Position numbers and translations under genes: made by a program. Shown here in pieces: positions 11,257 through 21,091 of a stretch of DNA of 64,000 nucleotides. The DNA is taken from positions 1 to 64,000 of the forward strand of contig CANIOW010000017.1 of assembly GCA_947469285.1 (NCBI GenBank), read 5' to 3'. How positions within the stretch are numbered: the first letter of the stretch is position 1; each line of letters starts with the position of its first letter. Source of the stretch: Gammaproteobacteria bacterium. Its GTDB lineage: Bacteria > Pseudomonadota > Gammaproteobacteria > Steroidobacterales > Steroidobacteraceae. Below the pieces are notes generated by a model, which was given only the letters and a program-made list of their open reading frames with translations, did not search any database and was not told the origin of the DNA.

Positions 11257-12105
11257 CTAGCTCGTGGCGCGGTGTGCCTCGCGCCAGGCCTGCCACAGGG
11301 TACGCCACGGTGGGGGGCTGTCGGGCTCGTGTAGGCGGCTGGGAGGCCGCTGTGCGAGTCGTTCAAGTTGTGCTGCCGTGAGCGCCAATAACACCGCGCC
11401 GTGACGTTGCGCCGCGCGTAGCTCAGGCGTCAATTCTCGCCAGAGGGCCAAGGCTGTGCTCGCTGCCTGCTGCCCGCGATGAATTTCAGTGCGCAAGACC
11501 GCGGCTAGAGCATCACGGTACCGAAGGTCAGCCAAGGCTTCAGGGAGTTGTTGTTCGTCAATACCGGCGGCGGCCAGTGCGGTGAGTGGCAGTAACAGGC
11601 ATCCGTCGCGGGCCTGCCGCAGCGGTGCTGAGCAGGCCTCGGCGTGGCCTAGCGCTTCGCCTAGTGCTGCAGCGAACAGGCGCAGTTGTTCGCGTTCATC
11701 GGCGGTGGCCGTTGGCGATAGCAGGTGCGTTGCACTGCATTGTAAAACGCCATGTCGGCGCCAATGCCAACCGGTGGCCGCATTGGTGTCATCTGGCACT
11801 ACACCGGCCAGTTCCAACTGCGCTACTTCTAGTCGCTGGGCGAGCAAATTGGCCAGCGTGGTGTTTGCGCCGTAGGCCTGCAAGGCGCGCGTGATTGGGT
11901 GCGCGGCGGATTGGGTCGCGAAGCGCTGTAGTTCTTGCGTCCACCACGCAAGCTTGTGATGCGCAGCGTCATGGGCGCCAGTGCGGCCATGACGTACCAG
12001 CGCTTCGATGGCACCAGACCACTCGTACAGCGTGCGTAAGGCCGGTGTGCGCGGGTGTCCGGCAAACAGACAGGCGTAATCCGTCAGGGGCAACGGCGTG
12101 CTCAT
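11257..12105 (-). CDS. Squalene/phytoene synthase-like protein without Asp-rich motifs
   Basis: 282-residue protein starting MSTPLPLTDYACLFAG at 12105; the longer frame to 12381 only runs through gph. The all-helical layout resembles the trans-isoprenyl synthase fold (LFAAALGEALGHAE, LLLPLTALAAAGI, ALALWRELTPELRAAQRHGAV). However, the DxxxD metal-binding motifs needed for prenyl transfer are not evident; the equivalent helices read YEWSGAIEAL and YGANTTLANLLAQRL. It may be a non-catalytic relative like mitochondrial NDUFAF6. It overlaps gph by 4 bp. The family call rests on context and general pattern. Confidence 0.6.
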   Translation of the reverse strand: MSTPLPLTDYACLFAGHPRTPALRTLYEWSGAIEALVRHGRTGAHDAAHHKLAWWTQELQRFATQSAAHPITRALQAYGANTTLANLLAQRLEVAQLELAGVVPDDTNAATGWHWRRHGVLQCSATHLLSPTATADEREQLRLFAAALGEALGHAEACSAPLRQARDGCLLLPLTALAAAGIDEQQLPEALADLRYRDALAAVLRTEIHRGQQAASTALALWRELTPELRAAQRHGAVLLALTAAQLERLAQRPPSRLHEPDSPPPWRTLWQAWREAHRATS

Positions 12106-12791
12106 GGGGAGGCGGGCGGTAGTCCGATCCACGGGGCTACTTCGGCCAGGGTGGCGATCTCGCCATCCGCGCCCCAGGTAGCGGGCTGATCCTCGGCAGC
12201 TAAATAGCCAAAACGGGCCACCAAAGTGAGCATTCCCGCTGCCCGCCCGGCGGCGATATCCCGCTCGGCGTCGCCCACATAGACACATTGCAGGGGGTCG
12301 ACGCCGGCCAGCGCGGCAGCGTGGAGCAAGGGTGCCGGGTGGGGTTTTCGCTCCGGCAGTGAATCGCCGGAAACAACGCACGCGGCGCGCTCTGCCAGTC
12401 CGAGGGCTAGCAGCAGCGGCTTGGTGAGGAAACCGGGTTTGTTAGTGACCACTCCCCAGGGCAATCCAGCCGCCTCCAGTTGGGCCAACAGCCACTCACC
12501 GCCTGGAAAGAGCCGCGTATGGGTGGCCAGCCGTCCGGCATAGAGTTCAAGGAACCGTTGCCGTAAGGCTTCGAATTCGGCGCCCTGCACCTGCTCGAAC
12601 CCGGCGCGCACCAGTGCGGCAGCGCCATGGGAGACCTGGGAACGCAGGGTGGCGAAAGGCAGCGGAATGACGCCGTGTTCGGCGCGCAGGTCATTTAACG
12701 CGCCGGCCATGTCCTGAGCGGTATCCAGCAAGGTGCCGTCAAGATCAAACAGCACCGCGGTACATGGGCGGATAAAACGCTGCATGGTCAT
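12102..12791 (-). CDS. gph: Phosphoglycolate phosphatase, HAD family
   Basis: Removes phosphate from 2-phosphoglycolate, a product of oxidative DNA damage repair. The HAD motif I is FDLDGTLLDT. Motif II is VVTNKP and motif IV is VYVGDAERDIAAGRAAGM. An alternative ATG at 12785 would remove two residues. It follows ubiG by 3 bp and its stop overlaps the next gene, so it lies in the ubiG unit, as in many gammaproteobacteria where ubiG and gph are adjacent. Confidence 0.92.
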   Translation of the reverse strand: MTMQRFIRPCTAVLFDLDGTLLDTAQDMAGALNDLRAEHGVIPLPFATLRSQVSHGAAALVRAGFEQVQGAEFEALRQRFLELYAGRLATHTRLFPGGEWLLAQLEAAGLPWGVVTNKPGFLTKPLLLALGLAERAACVVSGDSLPERKPHPAPLLHAAALAGVDPLQCVYVGDAERDIAAGRAAGMLTLVARFGYLAAEDQPATWGADGEIATLAEVAPWIGLPPASP

Positions 12792-12794
12792 GGG

Positions 12795-13523
12795 TCAAGC
12801 CGCCGGTCGGCGAAAATGCGCCAGATAGTTCACGGCCACATCTGGACCCAGACGGAAGGTCTGGGTAAGCGGGTCGACCTCAAGACCGGTGATATCCATG
12901 AGTTCCAACCCGGCATTCCGCGCCATGCTGGCAATCTCAGAGGGGCGCAGAAAACGTGCGTATTCATGGGTACCCCGGGGCAGCAGCCGCAACAGGTACT
13001 CTGCGCCGACAATGGCTAGAGCAAAGGCTTGCGGCGTCCGATTCAGCGTCGAGAGGAAGATATCGCCACCGGGGCGGACCAGGCGTGCCAGCGCTGCTAT
13101 GACCGAAGCGGGGTCCGGAACGTGTTCCAGCATCTCCATACAGCACACCACGTCGAACTGTCCGCCTGCTTGGTCGGCAAACTCTTCGGCGCTGGCTTCG
13201 ACGTAACGCACGTTGAGACCACTTTCCAGCGCGTGCAGGCGCGCCACTTGCAACGCAGTCGGGGCCAGATCTAGCCCGGTGGTGGTAGCGCCGGCCACCG
13301 CAAGCGCTTCGCTGAGCAGTCCACCCCCACAGCCCACATCCAGCGCCATGGCGTCCTGCAGCCGGGTGCGCGCCGCTAGATAGCCGAGGCGGACTGGGTT
13401 CAGCCGGTGCAATGGGCCTGATTCACCGGCAGGGTCCCACCACCGCTGGGCAAGGGCTTCGAACTTGGCCAGTTCACCAGCATCCGCATTGCGGCCGGTG
13501 GGGTTTACAGAGGGGTTAGACAT
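12795..13523 (-). CDS. ubiG: Ubiquinone biosynthesis O-methyltransferase
   Basis: SAM-dependent enzyme performing both O-methylations of ubiquinone synthesis. The N-terminus FEALAQRWWDPAGESGPLHRLNPVRL is diagnostic, and the SAM site is ALDVGCGGGLLSEALA. Motifs EMLEHVPDP and GGDIFLSTLNR follow. It is divergent from gyrA with 58 bp between the start codons, an arrangement conserved in gammaproteobacteria. Confidence 0.96.
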   Translation of the reverse strand: MSNPSVNPTGRNADAGELAKFEALAQRWWDPAGESGPLHRLNPVRLGYLAARTRLQDAMALDVGCGGGLLSEALAVAGATTTGLDLAPTALQVARLHALESGLNVRYVEASAEEFADQAGGQFDVVCCMEMLEHVPDPASVIAALARLVRPGGDIFLSTLNRTPQAFALAIVGAEYLLRLLPRGTHEYARFLRPSEIASMARNAGLELMDITGLEVDPLTQTFRLGPDVAVNYLAHFRRPAA

Positions 13524-13581
13524 AGGCTTCTATGTTATCATTACCGCTTGATTTTTCAGGCCTTTGGAGCAAAAGCCCCCC

Positions 13582-16215
13582 ATGGCGGACATCGCACGCG
13601 AGATCATTCATATCAACCTCGAAGACGAGATGCGCCAGTCGTATCTCGACTATGCGATGTCGGTCATTGTCGGTCGCGCCTTGCCGGACGTCCGGGACGG
13701 TTTGAAGCCGGTGCACCGTCGGGTGCTGTTTGCCATGCATGAGCTGGGAAACGACTGGAACAAGGCCTACAAGAAGTCGGCCCGCATCGTGGGCGATGTT
13801 ATCGGTAAATACCATCCGCACGGCGACAGCGCGGTATACGACACCATGGTGCGTATGGCGCAGCCCTTCAGCCTGCGTTACCTGCTGATCGACGGGCAGG
13901 GCAACTTCGGCTCGGTGGATGGTGATGCCCCAGCTGCCATGCGTTACACCGAGGTCCGTCTGACCCGGGTGGCGCATGAGTTGTTGGCGGACCTCGACAA
14001 GGACACGGTCGACTTCGTGCCGAACTACGACGAGTCCGAGCACGAGCCATCGGTCATGCCGACACGCGTCCCCAACCTGCTGGTGAATGGTTCGTCCGGC
14101 ATCGCCGTGGGCATGGCCACCAATATTCCGCCGCACAACCTCTGTGAAGTGGTGGACGCTTGCGTGCTGCTCATCGATCAGCCGGACGCCACTTTGGCGC
14201 AACTGATGGAAATCGTGAAGGGCCCTGACTTTCCGACCGGCGGCATTATCAATGGCATCGCCGACCTGGGTAACGCCTACCGTGGCGGGCGCGGGCGCGT
14301 TTATGTGCGCGCCAAGACGCATTTCGAAGATCTGGACCGTAAGAGCAACCGTCAGTCCATTATCGTCACCGAACTGCCGTACCAGGTCAATAAGGCACGT
14401 CTGCTAGAGCGCATTGCTGAGCTGCACAAAGAAAAGCTGATCGAAGGCATCAGTGAGATCCGCGATGAATCCGACAAGGATGGCATGCGTGTAGTAGTTG
14501 AACTAAAGCGTGATGTGGCGGCTGATGTGGTGTTGAACAACCTCTTCAAGCAGACGCCGCTGGAAACGGTTTTCAGTATCAACATGGTCGCTCTGCTCGA
14601 TGGGCAGCCACGGTTGCTGGGGCTGCGTGATCTCATCGAGGCATTCTTGCGCCATCGGCGTGAGGTGGTCACCCGGCGTACCGTGTACGAGCTACGCAAG
14701 GCCCGTGACCGCGCTCACCTGCTGGAAGGTCAGGCGGTGGCGCTGGCCAATATCGACGACGTCATTGCGGTAATTAAGGCTGCACCAAATCCGGCTGAAG
14801 CCAAGGTCGCCCTCATGGAGCGCCTTTGGCAGAGCGGGGCGGTACCGGAGATGCTGGCGCGTGCCGGCGCTGTCTCCACGCGGCCTGAAGGATTGGCAGA
14901 AGCTTTCGGGCTGGTGGATGGTGGTTATCGGCTGTCTGAAGCGCAGGCGCAGGCCATTCTTGAATTACGCCTCAACCGCCTCACGGGACTTGAGCGCGAC
15001 AAAATCGTCATCGAATACGGCGAGTTGTTGGAGCGTATTGCAGATCTAGTGGATATTCTCGCCCGCCCAGAGCGTTTGTTGGCGGTGATCCGCACGGAAT
15101 TGCTCGAAATCCGCGAACAGTATGGTGACGCTCGGCGTACCGAGATCAATGCAGATTACCTCGATCTCGAGGATCTTGATCTGATCAAAGACGAGCCAGT
15201 AGTGGTCACCTTGTCCCGCTCTGGTTGGGCCAAAGCGGTCAACCTAGAGGAATACCGGGTGCTCGGTCGGGGCGCTCAGGGCAATGATGCCGGCGGCACG
15301 AAGGACGACGATAGCGTCGCCAAGCTATTCATGGCGCAGACGCATGACACCTTGCTGTGTTTCTCTGACCGCGGCAAGGTCTACGCGCTGCGGGTTTATC
15401 GTCTGCCGCGCACGTCCCGTGCTTCGCGGGGGCGTCCAATTAATAACCTGCTGCCACTCGAAAGCGGCGAAAGCATTACCGCGTTGTTGCCCGTGCGCGA
15501 CTTCGAGGTGGCGGGCCAATGCGTGTTCATGGCCACCACTCAGGGCACGGTTAAGAAAACCGTCCTCTCGGCCTTCGGCCATGTGCGCAGCACTGGCATC
15601 CGCGCGGTGACACTGGATGAGGGGGACCGACTGGTGGGGGTCGATGTCACCAACGGCCAAAACCATGTGATGTTGCTGTCGAGCGGTGGCAAGGCCATCC
15701 GTTTTCATGAAGAAGACGTGCGTGCCATGGGCCGTGACGCCTCCGGTGTGCGTGGCATCAGCCTCGCCGAGGGACAGGAAGTAATTTCGCTGGTGGTTAT
15801 CCGTGACGGGCAGATACTGACGGTCTCGGAAAACGGGTATGGCAAGCGCACGGCAATTGACGAGTTTCCAGTCCACAATCGTGGTGGTCAGGGCGTTATC
15901 GCGCTGCAGCTCTCCGAACGCAACGGCCGCATGGTCGCGGCGGTGCAGGTTGAAGAGCGCGACCAGGTCGTCATTGTCAGTCGCGAAGGACGTTTGCTGC
16001 GGACACGTCTGGCCAAAGTTTCAGTGCTCGGGCGCAACACGCAGGGCGTAACGCTCATGCGGATGCGTGACGATGATCGCGTGCTCAATGTGGCGCGGGT
16101 GGCCTACGTCGAAGGTATCGAGGCGGAAGCCGAGGATGATCCGGAGACGACGGAATCGACCACGGAGACGGCCGCAGAACGCCCGGCTAATGAAGAACCG
16201 GGTCTGTCCTCATAA
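13582..16215 (+). CDS. gyrA: DNA gyrase subunit A
   Basis: Catalytic breakage-reunion subunit of gyrase. The ATG at 13582 gives MADIAREI and exact E. coli numbering; the TTG at 13564 is not needed. Catalytic Tyr122 (AAMRYTEVR) is present. The quinolone-determining region reads [17 protein letters not shown] with Ser83 and Asp87, the susceptible type. C-terminal beta-pinwheel repeats end in an acidic, Glu/Thr-rich tail. No clear promoter could be fixed in the short gap to ubiG. Confidence 0.98.
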   Translation: MADIAREIIHINLEDEMRQSYLDYAMSVIVGRALPDVRDGLKPVHRRVLFAMHELGNDWNKAYKKSARIVGDVIGKYHPHGDSAVYDTMVRMAQPFSLRYLLIDGQGNFGSVDGDAPAAMRYTEVRLTRVAHELLADLDKDTVDFVPNYDESEHEPSVMPTRVPNLLVNGSSGIAVGMATNIPPHNLCEVVDACVLLIDQPDATLAQLMEIVKGPDFPTGGIINGIADLGNAYRGGRGRVYVRAKTHFEDLDRKSNRQSIIVTELPYQVNKARLLERIAELHKEKLIEGISEIRDESDKDGMRVVVELKRDVAADVVLNNLFKQTPLETVFSINMVALLDGQPRLLGLRDLIEAFLRHRREVVTRRTVYELRKARDRAHLLEGQAVALANIDDVIAVIKAAPNPAEAKVALMERLWQSGAVPEMLARAGAVSTRPEGLAEAFGLVDGGYRLSEAQAQAILELRLNRLTGLERDKIVIEYGELLERIADLVDILARPERLLAVIRTELLEIREQYGDARRTEINADYLDLEDLDLIKDEPVVVTLSRSGWAKAVNLEEYRVLGRGAQGNDAGGTKDDDSVAKLFMAQTHDTLLCFSDRGKVYALRVYRLPRTSRASRGRPINNLLPLESGESITALLPVRDFEVAGQCVFMATTQGTVKKTVLSAFGHVRSTGIRAVTLDEGDRLVGVDVTNGQNHVMLLSSGGKAIRFHEEDVRAMGRDASGVRGISLAEGQEVISLVVIRDGQILTVSENGYGKRTAIDEFPVHNRGGQGVIALQLSERNGRMVAAVQVEERDQVVIVSREGRLLRTRLAKVSVLGRNTQGVTLMRMRDDDRVLNVARVAYVEGIEAEAEDDPETTESTTETAAERPANEEPGLSS

Positions 16216-16263
16216 CCATCAGTGCGGCGACCTAAAGTCCGGACAGCGGTTAATATGCGCCGC

Positions 16264-16280
16264 GGAAACAGCTGGTTTCC
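16264..16280. other. Small hairpin in the gyrA-serC gap
   Basis: GGAAAC, five-base loop AGCTG, GTTTCC. It lies 11 nt before the serC ribosome-binding site GGTGGAG (16291-16297). It has no T tract, so a terminator role is doubtful. Confidence 0.35.
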
Positions 16281-16305
16281 AGTGTGATTTGGTGGAGTTC
16301 TTTTG

Positions 16306-17388
16306 ATGCGCGTGTTCAATTTTGCGGCCGGTCCGGCCACGCTACCGTTGCCAGTTTTAGAGCAGGCACAACGCGAACTGCTGGATTGGCAGGGTGACGG
16401 CATGTCCGTCATGGAAATCAGTCATCGCAGCAAGCGCTTCGTGGCTCTGGCTACTGAGGCTGAGCAGGATCTGCGCGAGCTATTGAACGTGCCGTCGAAT
16501 TACAAAGTGCTGTTTTTGCAAGGCGGCGCCAGTGGCATGTTTTCGGCCATACCGCAGAACCTGACCGCTGCAGGCGATGTGGTGGATTACGCCAATACCG
16601 GCGCTTGGTCCAAGAAAGGCCTGACTGAAGCGAAGAAATACTGCAAGGTCAATGTGGTTGCTGACGGCAAAGACAGCAACTACTTCGCTATTCCTGCTCG
16701 CGACAGTTGGGCTGCTACGCCGGGTGCCCGGTATCTGCACTACACGCCGAATGAAACTATCTCTGGCTTGGAGTTTCATGACATTCCCGTGCGCGCTGAT
16801 GGCGTGCCGCTGGTCGCTGATTTTTCTTCGAGCATCTTGTCGCGACCCATTGACGTGTCACGTTTTGGGCTCATTTACGCGGGTGCTCAGAAAAATATTG
16901 GGCCGTCGGGTCTGGTGATCGTCCTTGTGCGCGAGGATTTGGTGGGGCAGGCGCGCGCTGAGACGCCCTCGATTTGGGACTTCGCTCAAATGGCCGCGGA
17001 CGGTTCCATGTCCAATACACCGCCTACCTTTTCTTGGTACATGGCCGGGTTGGTATTCAAGTGGCTGAAGGCTGAAGGTGGACTTGCGGTAGTGGGCGCG
17101 CGCAATGCCGCTAAGGCGAAGCTACTTTACGACTACATCGACGGGTCGGGGTTTTATGCCAACCCCATCGAAAAGTCCTCGCGTTCGTGGATGAACGTGC
17201 CGTTTACCGTTCCCGAGGCCGCGCTGGAAAAGGCCTTTATGGCCGCCGCACTCGCTGCTGGCCTGACCAATCTTGAGGGGCACCGTTCCGTGGGTGGCAT
17301 GCGTGCCAGCATCTACAACGCCATGCCCGTCGCAGGTGTGCAGGCGCTCATTGCCTGTATGCAGGATTTCGCTCGTCGTCACGGCTGA
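16306..17388 (+). CDS. serC: Phosphoserine aminotransferase
   Basis: PLP enzyme making 3-phosphoserine (serine pathway) and also acting in vitamin B6 synthesis. The N-terminus MRVFNFAAGPATLP and the PLP-lysine region YAGAQKNIGPSG are diagnostic; GHRSVGGMRASIYNAMP closes the protein. GGTGGAG at 16291-16297 supports the ATG at 16306. It begins the serC-serA-pheA-aroA-cmk run. The full length of 360 residues matches the family. Confidence 0.97.
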   Translation: MRVFNFAAGPATLPLPVLEQAQRELLDWQGDGMSVMEISHRSKRFVALATEAEQDLRELLNVPSNYKVLFLQGGASGMFSAIPQNLTAAGDVVDYANTGAWSKKGLTEAKKYCKVNVVADGKDSNYFAIPARDSWAATPGARYLHYTPNETISGLEFHDIPVRADGVPLVADFSSSILSRPIDVSRFGLIYAGAQKNIGPSGLVIVLVREDLVGQARAETPSIWDFAQMAADGSMSNTPPTFSWYMAGLVFKWLKAEGGLAVVGARNAAKAKLLYDYIDGSGFYANPIEKSSRSWMNVPFTVPEAALEKAFMAAALAAGLTNLEGHRSVGGMRASIYNAMPVAGVQALIACMQDFARRHG

Positions 17389-17419
17389 TTCGATACCGTT
17401 ATTCTTGGAACTAAGCTAC

Positions 17420-18589
17420 ATGACCTTTAAGATCCTTACTCTCAACAATATTTCAGTCCGTGGTCTTGAGCGTCTGCCGCGCGACCGCTACGAAGTGGCT
17501 TCTGAGATTGGTCATCCACATGCCGTACTCGTGCGTTCAGCCGATATGCATGCACTGGAATTGCCGGCGAGTGTTCTGGCCATCGGGCGTGCTGGAGCGG
17601 GAACTAACAATATTCCGGTGAAGGCGATGTCGGCCCGCGGTGTCCCCGTCTTCAATGCGCCAGGTGCGAACGCTAACGCCGTGAAGGAGTTGGTCTTGGC
17701 TTCTTTGTTTTTGGCGGCGCGCAATATCTGTCAGGCCTGGGGCTTTGTGAAGGACCTTGAAGGTGACGATCACGCGCTGGAAATAGCCGTGGAAAAGGGT
17801 AAGAAAAAATTTGTAGGCGGAGAGCTGCCTGGGCGAACCCTCGGGGTCATTGGTCTTGGCGCCATTGGTGTGGAAGTAGCCAACGCGGCCCATGGTTTGG
17901 GTATGAAAGTGCTCGGCTACGACCCGCAAATTACCGTGCAGCGCGCGTGGCAATTGTCGTCTGGCGTGGAACAGGCACTGTCGGTGGATGACCTGTTCGC
18001 CCGTGCAGATGCGGTCACGGTGCATACGCCACTCGTCGATGCAACGCGCGGTCTGGTGAATGCTGCCCGGTTAAAGCTCATGCGCCAGGGCGGCACTATT
18101 ATCAATTTCGCACGGGGGCCAATCGTCGAAGAGGCCGCAGTGCTGGCGGCGCTTGACGCTGGGCATCTCGGTTCCTATATCTGCGATTTTCCGAGCAATG
18201 CGATTAAAGGCCACCCGCGTGTGATCGCATTGCCGCATCTGGGCGCCTCCACTAATGAGGCCGAAGAAAACTGCGCCGTGATGGTAGCTGATACCCTCCG
18301 CGAGTTTCTGGAAAACGGCACTGTCCGTCACTCCGTGAATTTCCCGGAAGCCCAGCTGCCGCGAATTGCCGGTACCAGTCGCATTGCCATTGCTAACGCT
18401 AACGTGCCGAACATGGTTGGGCAAATTTCCAGCACACTGGCGTTGGCCAGTCTGAACATCGCGGACCTGCTGAATAAATCTCGCGGTGAATTGGCCTATA
18501 CACTGATCGATGTGGATGGTAGCGTTCCAGATGCAGTGGTCAACAGTCTGCGCGCCATTGCTGGCGTGCTTAACGTTCGCGTGGTGTGA
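17420..18589 (+). CDS. serA: D-3-phosphoglycerate dehydrogenase, short ACT form
   Basis: First enzyme of serine synthesis. The ATG at 17420 (MTFKILTLNNIS) is chosen; the frame further upstream overlaps serC. The NAD site is GLGAIGVEVANAA, the catalytic His is in LPHLGAST, and a single C-terminal ACT domain follows (IANANVPNMVGQISS... YTLIDVDG). At 389 residues it is the short type without the intervening domain of long enzymes. The location between serC and pheA pairs the first two serine-pathway enzymes; in related clusters this spot often has pheA directly. Confidence 0.92.
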   Translation: MTFKILTLNNISVRGLERLPRDRYEVASEIGHPHAVLVRSADMHALELPASVLAIGRAGAGTNNIPVKAMSARGVPVFNAPGANANAVKELVLASLFLAARNICQAWGFVKDLEGDDHALEIAVEKGKKKFVGGELPGRTLGVIGLGAIGVEVANAAHGLGMKVLGYDPQITVQRAWQLSSGVEQALSVDDLFARADAVTVHTPLVDATRGLVNAARLKLMRQGGTIINFARGPIVEEAAVLAALDAGHLGSYICDFPSNAIKGHPRVIALPHLGASTNEAEENCAVMVADTLREFLENGTVRHSVNFPEAQLPRIAGTSRIAIANANVPNMVGQISSTLALASLNIADLLNKSRGELAYTLIDVDGSVPDAVVNSLRAIAGVLNVRVV

Positions 18590-18594
18590 ATCCT

Positions 18595-19710
18595 ATGACG
18601 GGCGATGCCGGCGAAAACGACGTGAAAAAGCTCGATCTGGGACTCATTCGTCAACAGATCGACACGCTCGACGCCAATATTCACACACTGCTGAATGAAC
18701 GGGCCACGCTGGCTCAGCAGGTCGGCATCTCAAAATCGCGTGAGGGCCGGGTAGTCGACTTCTACCGTCCCGAACGTGAGGCGGAAGTGCTCCGAATGGC
18801 GCTGGCCCGCAACCGTGGTCCGCTACGCGATGAAGAAATTGTGCGGCTGTTCCGCGAAATCATGTCAGCCTGCCTGGCCCAGCAAGAGCCACTGAAGGTC
18901 GCGTTTCTCGGTCCAGAAGGCACGTTCACTCAGCAGGCGGTCTACAAACAGTTCGGTCATTCCGTGCGCGCGCTGTCGCTGCCCTCCATTGAAGAGGTAT
19001 TCCACGAAGTCGAGGCTGGCGTTGCCGACTTTGGCGTGGTGCCCATCGAGAATTCCACAGAAGGCTCGGTCAATAATACCTTGGATCGCTTTCTGATCTC
19101 CCCGCTGAACATCTGTGGGGAGGTCGAGGTGCGTATTCATCAGCATCTGATGGGACGCATGGATACCTTGGAAAGGATCGAGCGGGTAGTGTCTCACCAG
19201 CAGTCGCTCGCGCAGTGTCGCCAGTGGCTAGACGAGCACATGCCGGGGATTGAACGCATTCCGGTTTCCAGCAATGCTGAAGCGGCGCGTCGCTCACGCG
19301 ATGAGCGGGGTACCGCGGCTATTGGTGGGCAAATCGCCGCCGAGGTTTATGGGTTAACGATTCTAGCCAACGAGATTGAGGACCGCCCGGATAACACCAC
19401 GCGCTTTCTGGTGGTGGGCAAGCAGGTCTTTCACTCGAGTGGCGCTGACAAAACCACGCTCATTGTTTCTGCCAATGACACGGAATCGCCAGGCGCGTTA
19501 CAACAGTTACTGGAGCCTTTGGCCCGTCATGGTGTCAGCCTAACCCGTATCGAGTCGCGTCCCTCGCGTAAGCGCAAGTGGGAGTACGTGTTCTTCCTCG
19601 ATTTACTCGGTCATACCGACGATCCCCCCGTCGCTGCCGCTTTGCAAGAACTCACCACGCGAACCTCACTGTTACGCGTCCTCGGGTCTTACCCGCGGTC
19701 AGTGCTGTAG
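18595..19710 (+). CDS. pheA: Bifunctional chorismate mutase/prephenate dehydratase
   Basis: P-protein of phenylalanine synthesis. An N-terminal AroQ-type mutase domain (IRQQIDTLDANIHTLLNERATLAQQVG) is followed by the dehydratase (VAFLGPEGTFTQQAVYKQFG; PIENSTEGSVNNTLDRF) and a C-terminal ACT domain with the ESRP motif used in Phe feedback. The start is uncertain: ATG 18595 is used here, while GTG 18586 (overlapping the serA stop) and GTG 18622 are in frame. No strong Shine-Dalgarno sequence decides it. Confidence 0.95.
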   Translation: MTGDAGENDVKKLDLGLIRQQIDTLDANIHTLLNERATLAQQVGISKSREGRVVDFYRPEREAEVLRMALARNRGPLRDEEIVRLFREIMSACLAQQEPLKVAFLGPEGTFTQQAVYKQFGHSVRALSLPSIEEVFHEVEAGVADFGVVPIENSTEGSVNNTLDRFLISPLNICGEVEVRIHQHLMGRMDTLERIERVVSHQQSLAQCRQWLDEHMPGIERIPVSSNAEAARRSRDERGTAAIGGQIAAEVYGLTILANEIEDRPDNTTRFLVVGKQVFHSSGADKTTLIVSANDTESPGALQQLLEPLARHGVSLTRIESRPSRKRKWEYVFFLDLLGHTDDPPVAAALQELTTRTSLLRVLGSYPRSVL

Positions 19711-19729
19711 CCCTCCGGCGCTCGCGTTG

Positions 19730-21091
19730 ATGACTACAGCGACGACCCGGCAGGACTGGCGTGCGTTACCGGCGCTGGCGGTGTCGGGCGCGGTCACGGT
19801 TCCTGGCGATAAAAGCATTTCACATCGGGCGTTGATGTTAGGCGCCCTGGCTGAAGGCGTCACTGAAGCCACCGGCTTTCTGGAGAGCGAAGACTGCCTC
19901 GCTACGCTCGGCGCTATGCGCGCCATGGGTGTTCGGGTCGAGCGCCCTGGTCCGGGTCGGATCCGTGTTTATGGCGTTGGCTTGCACGGGCTCCAAGCCC
20001 CCACGACGCCGCTAGACATGGGCAATGCGGGTACCGCGATGCGGCTTTCCATGGGGCTGCTAGCGGGTCAGGCTTTTCAGAGCACTTTGGTGGGCGACGC
20101 TTCGCTCACCCGCCGTCCCATGGAGCGGGCGGCGGCACCTTTGCGCCGGATGGGTGCAGTCATCACGACGTCCGCCGGGACACCGCCGGTCACTGTGCAC
20201 GGCGTCAGTCAGGTGTCGGGTAAAGGCCATTTACAGGGCCGGAGCCATGAACTCACGGTCCCCAGCGCGCAGGTGAAGTCGGCCTTGTTGTTGGCTGGGC
20301 TGTACGCGGACGGCCCAACCACGGTGATTGAACACGCGGTCACCCGTGACCATACGGAACGCATGCTGCGTGCATTTGGTGCTGAGGTATTGACGGAGGC
20401 CCAAGCGACGTCGCGGGTGGTGACGCTGCACCCACCGCAGCGACTGACCGCCTGTACCCTGGAAGTCCCAGGCGATATCTCCTCGGCGGCCTTTTTTCTG
20501 GTGGCCGGCAGTATTGCCGCTAGCGGTTCGCTGCTGGTACGGAACGTGGGCTTGAATCCCACCCGAACGGGGATCATCGATATCTTGCGGCTGATGGGGG
20601 CAGATCTGCGGTTGCTGAACCCCCGGGAGGCCGGTGGTGAGCCGGTGGCGGATATCGAAGTCCATGCAACGCCTCTGCGAGGCATCCGGGTGCCTCGGGA
20701 GCTGGTGCCCTTGGCGATCGACGAATTTCCCGTGCTGTTTGTGGCAGCCGCCTGCGCCACCGGTGAAACAGTGGTGGAGGGGGCGCAGGAGCTGCGCGTC
20801 AAGGAAAGCGACCGTATCGCTACCATGGAAGCGGGGCTACGGGCGCTGGGTATTCCCTGCCTCGCCCGAGAGGACGGCATGGTACTGGCCGGCGCGACGG
20901 CGGGCAGCCGTCCCTTTGCGGCTGGGACGGTCAATAGCCACGGTGACCACCGGATTGCCATGGCGTTCGCGATTGCCAGTCTCGCAGCCTCCGGGCCGAT
21001 CGTGATCGAAGATGTGGCCAATGTGGCGACCTCCTTCCCGGATTTTGCCGCGTTAGCACAGTCGATTGGCCTGCAGGTGGGTGCAGCGTGA
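19730..21091 (+). CDS. aroA: 3-phosphoshikimate 1-carboxyvinyltransferase (EPSP synthase)
   Basis: Sixth step of the shikimate pathway, the glyphosate target. The shikimate-3-phosphate loop GDKSISHRALMLGALAEG and the LDMGNAGTAMRL motif are present. The RPMERAAAPLRRMGA and LRVKESDRIATMEAGLRALG regions are typical, as is the final HGDHRIAMAFAIA. It starts at ATG 19730. The stop overlaps cmk by 4 bp, the common aroA-cmk-rpsA order. Confidence 0.97.
   Translation: MTTATTRQDWRALPALAVSGAVTVPGDKSISHRALMLGALAEGVTEATGFLESEDCLATLGAMRAMGVRVERPGPGRIRVYGVGLHGLQAPTTPLDMGNAGTAMRLSMGLLAGQAFQSTLVGDASLTRRPMERAAAPLRRMGAVITTSAGTPPVTVHGVSQVSGKGHLQGRSHELTVPSAQVKSALLLAGLYADGPTTVIEHAVTRDHTERMLRAFGAEVLTEAQATSRVVTLHPPQRLTACTLEVPGDISSAAFFLVAGSIAASGSLLVRNVGLNPTRTGIIDILRLMGADLRLLNPREAGGEPVADIEVHATPLRGIRVPRELVPLAIDEFPVLFVAAACATGETVVEGAQELRVKESDRIATMEAGLRALGIPCLAREDGMVLAGATAGSRPFAAGTVNSHGDHRIAMAFAIASLAASGPIVIEDVANVATSFPDFAALAQSIGLQVGAA

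Noticed and set aside
12106-12381. N-terminal extension of the squalene/phytoene synthase-like protein
   Set aside because: It lies wholly within gph on the same strand in another frame and is Arg-rich noise.
13516-14322. 268-codon minus-strand frame over gyrA
   Set aside because: Antisense of gyrA; His/Arg/Val-rich without domain.
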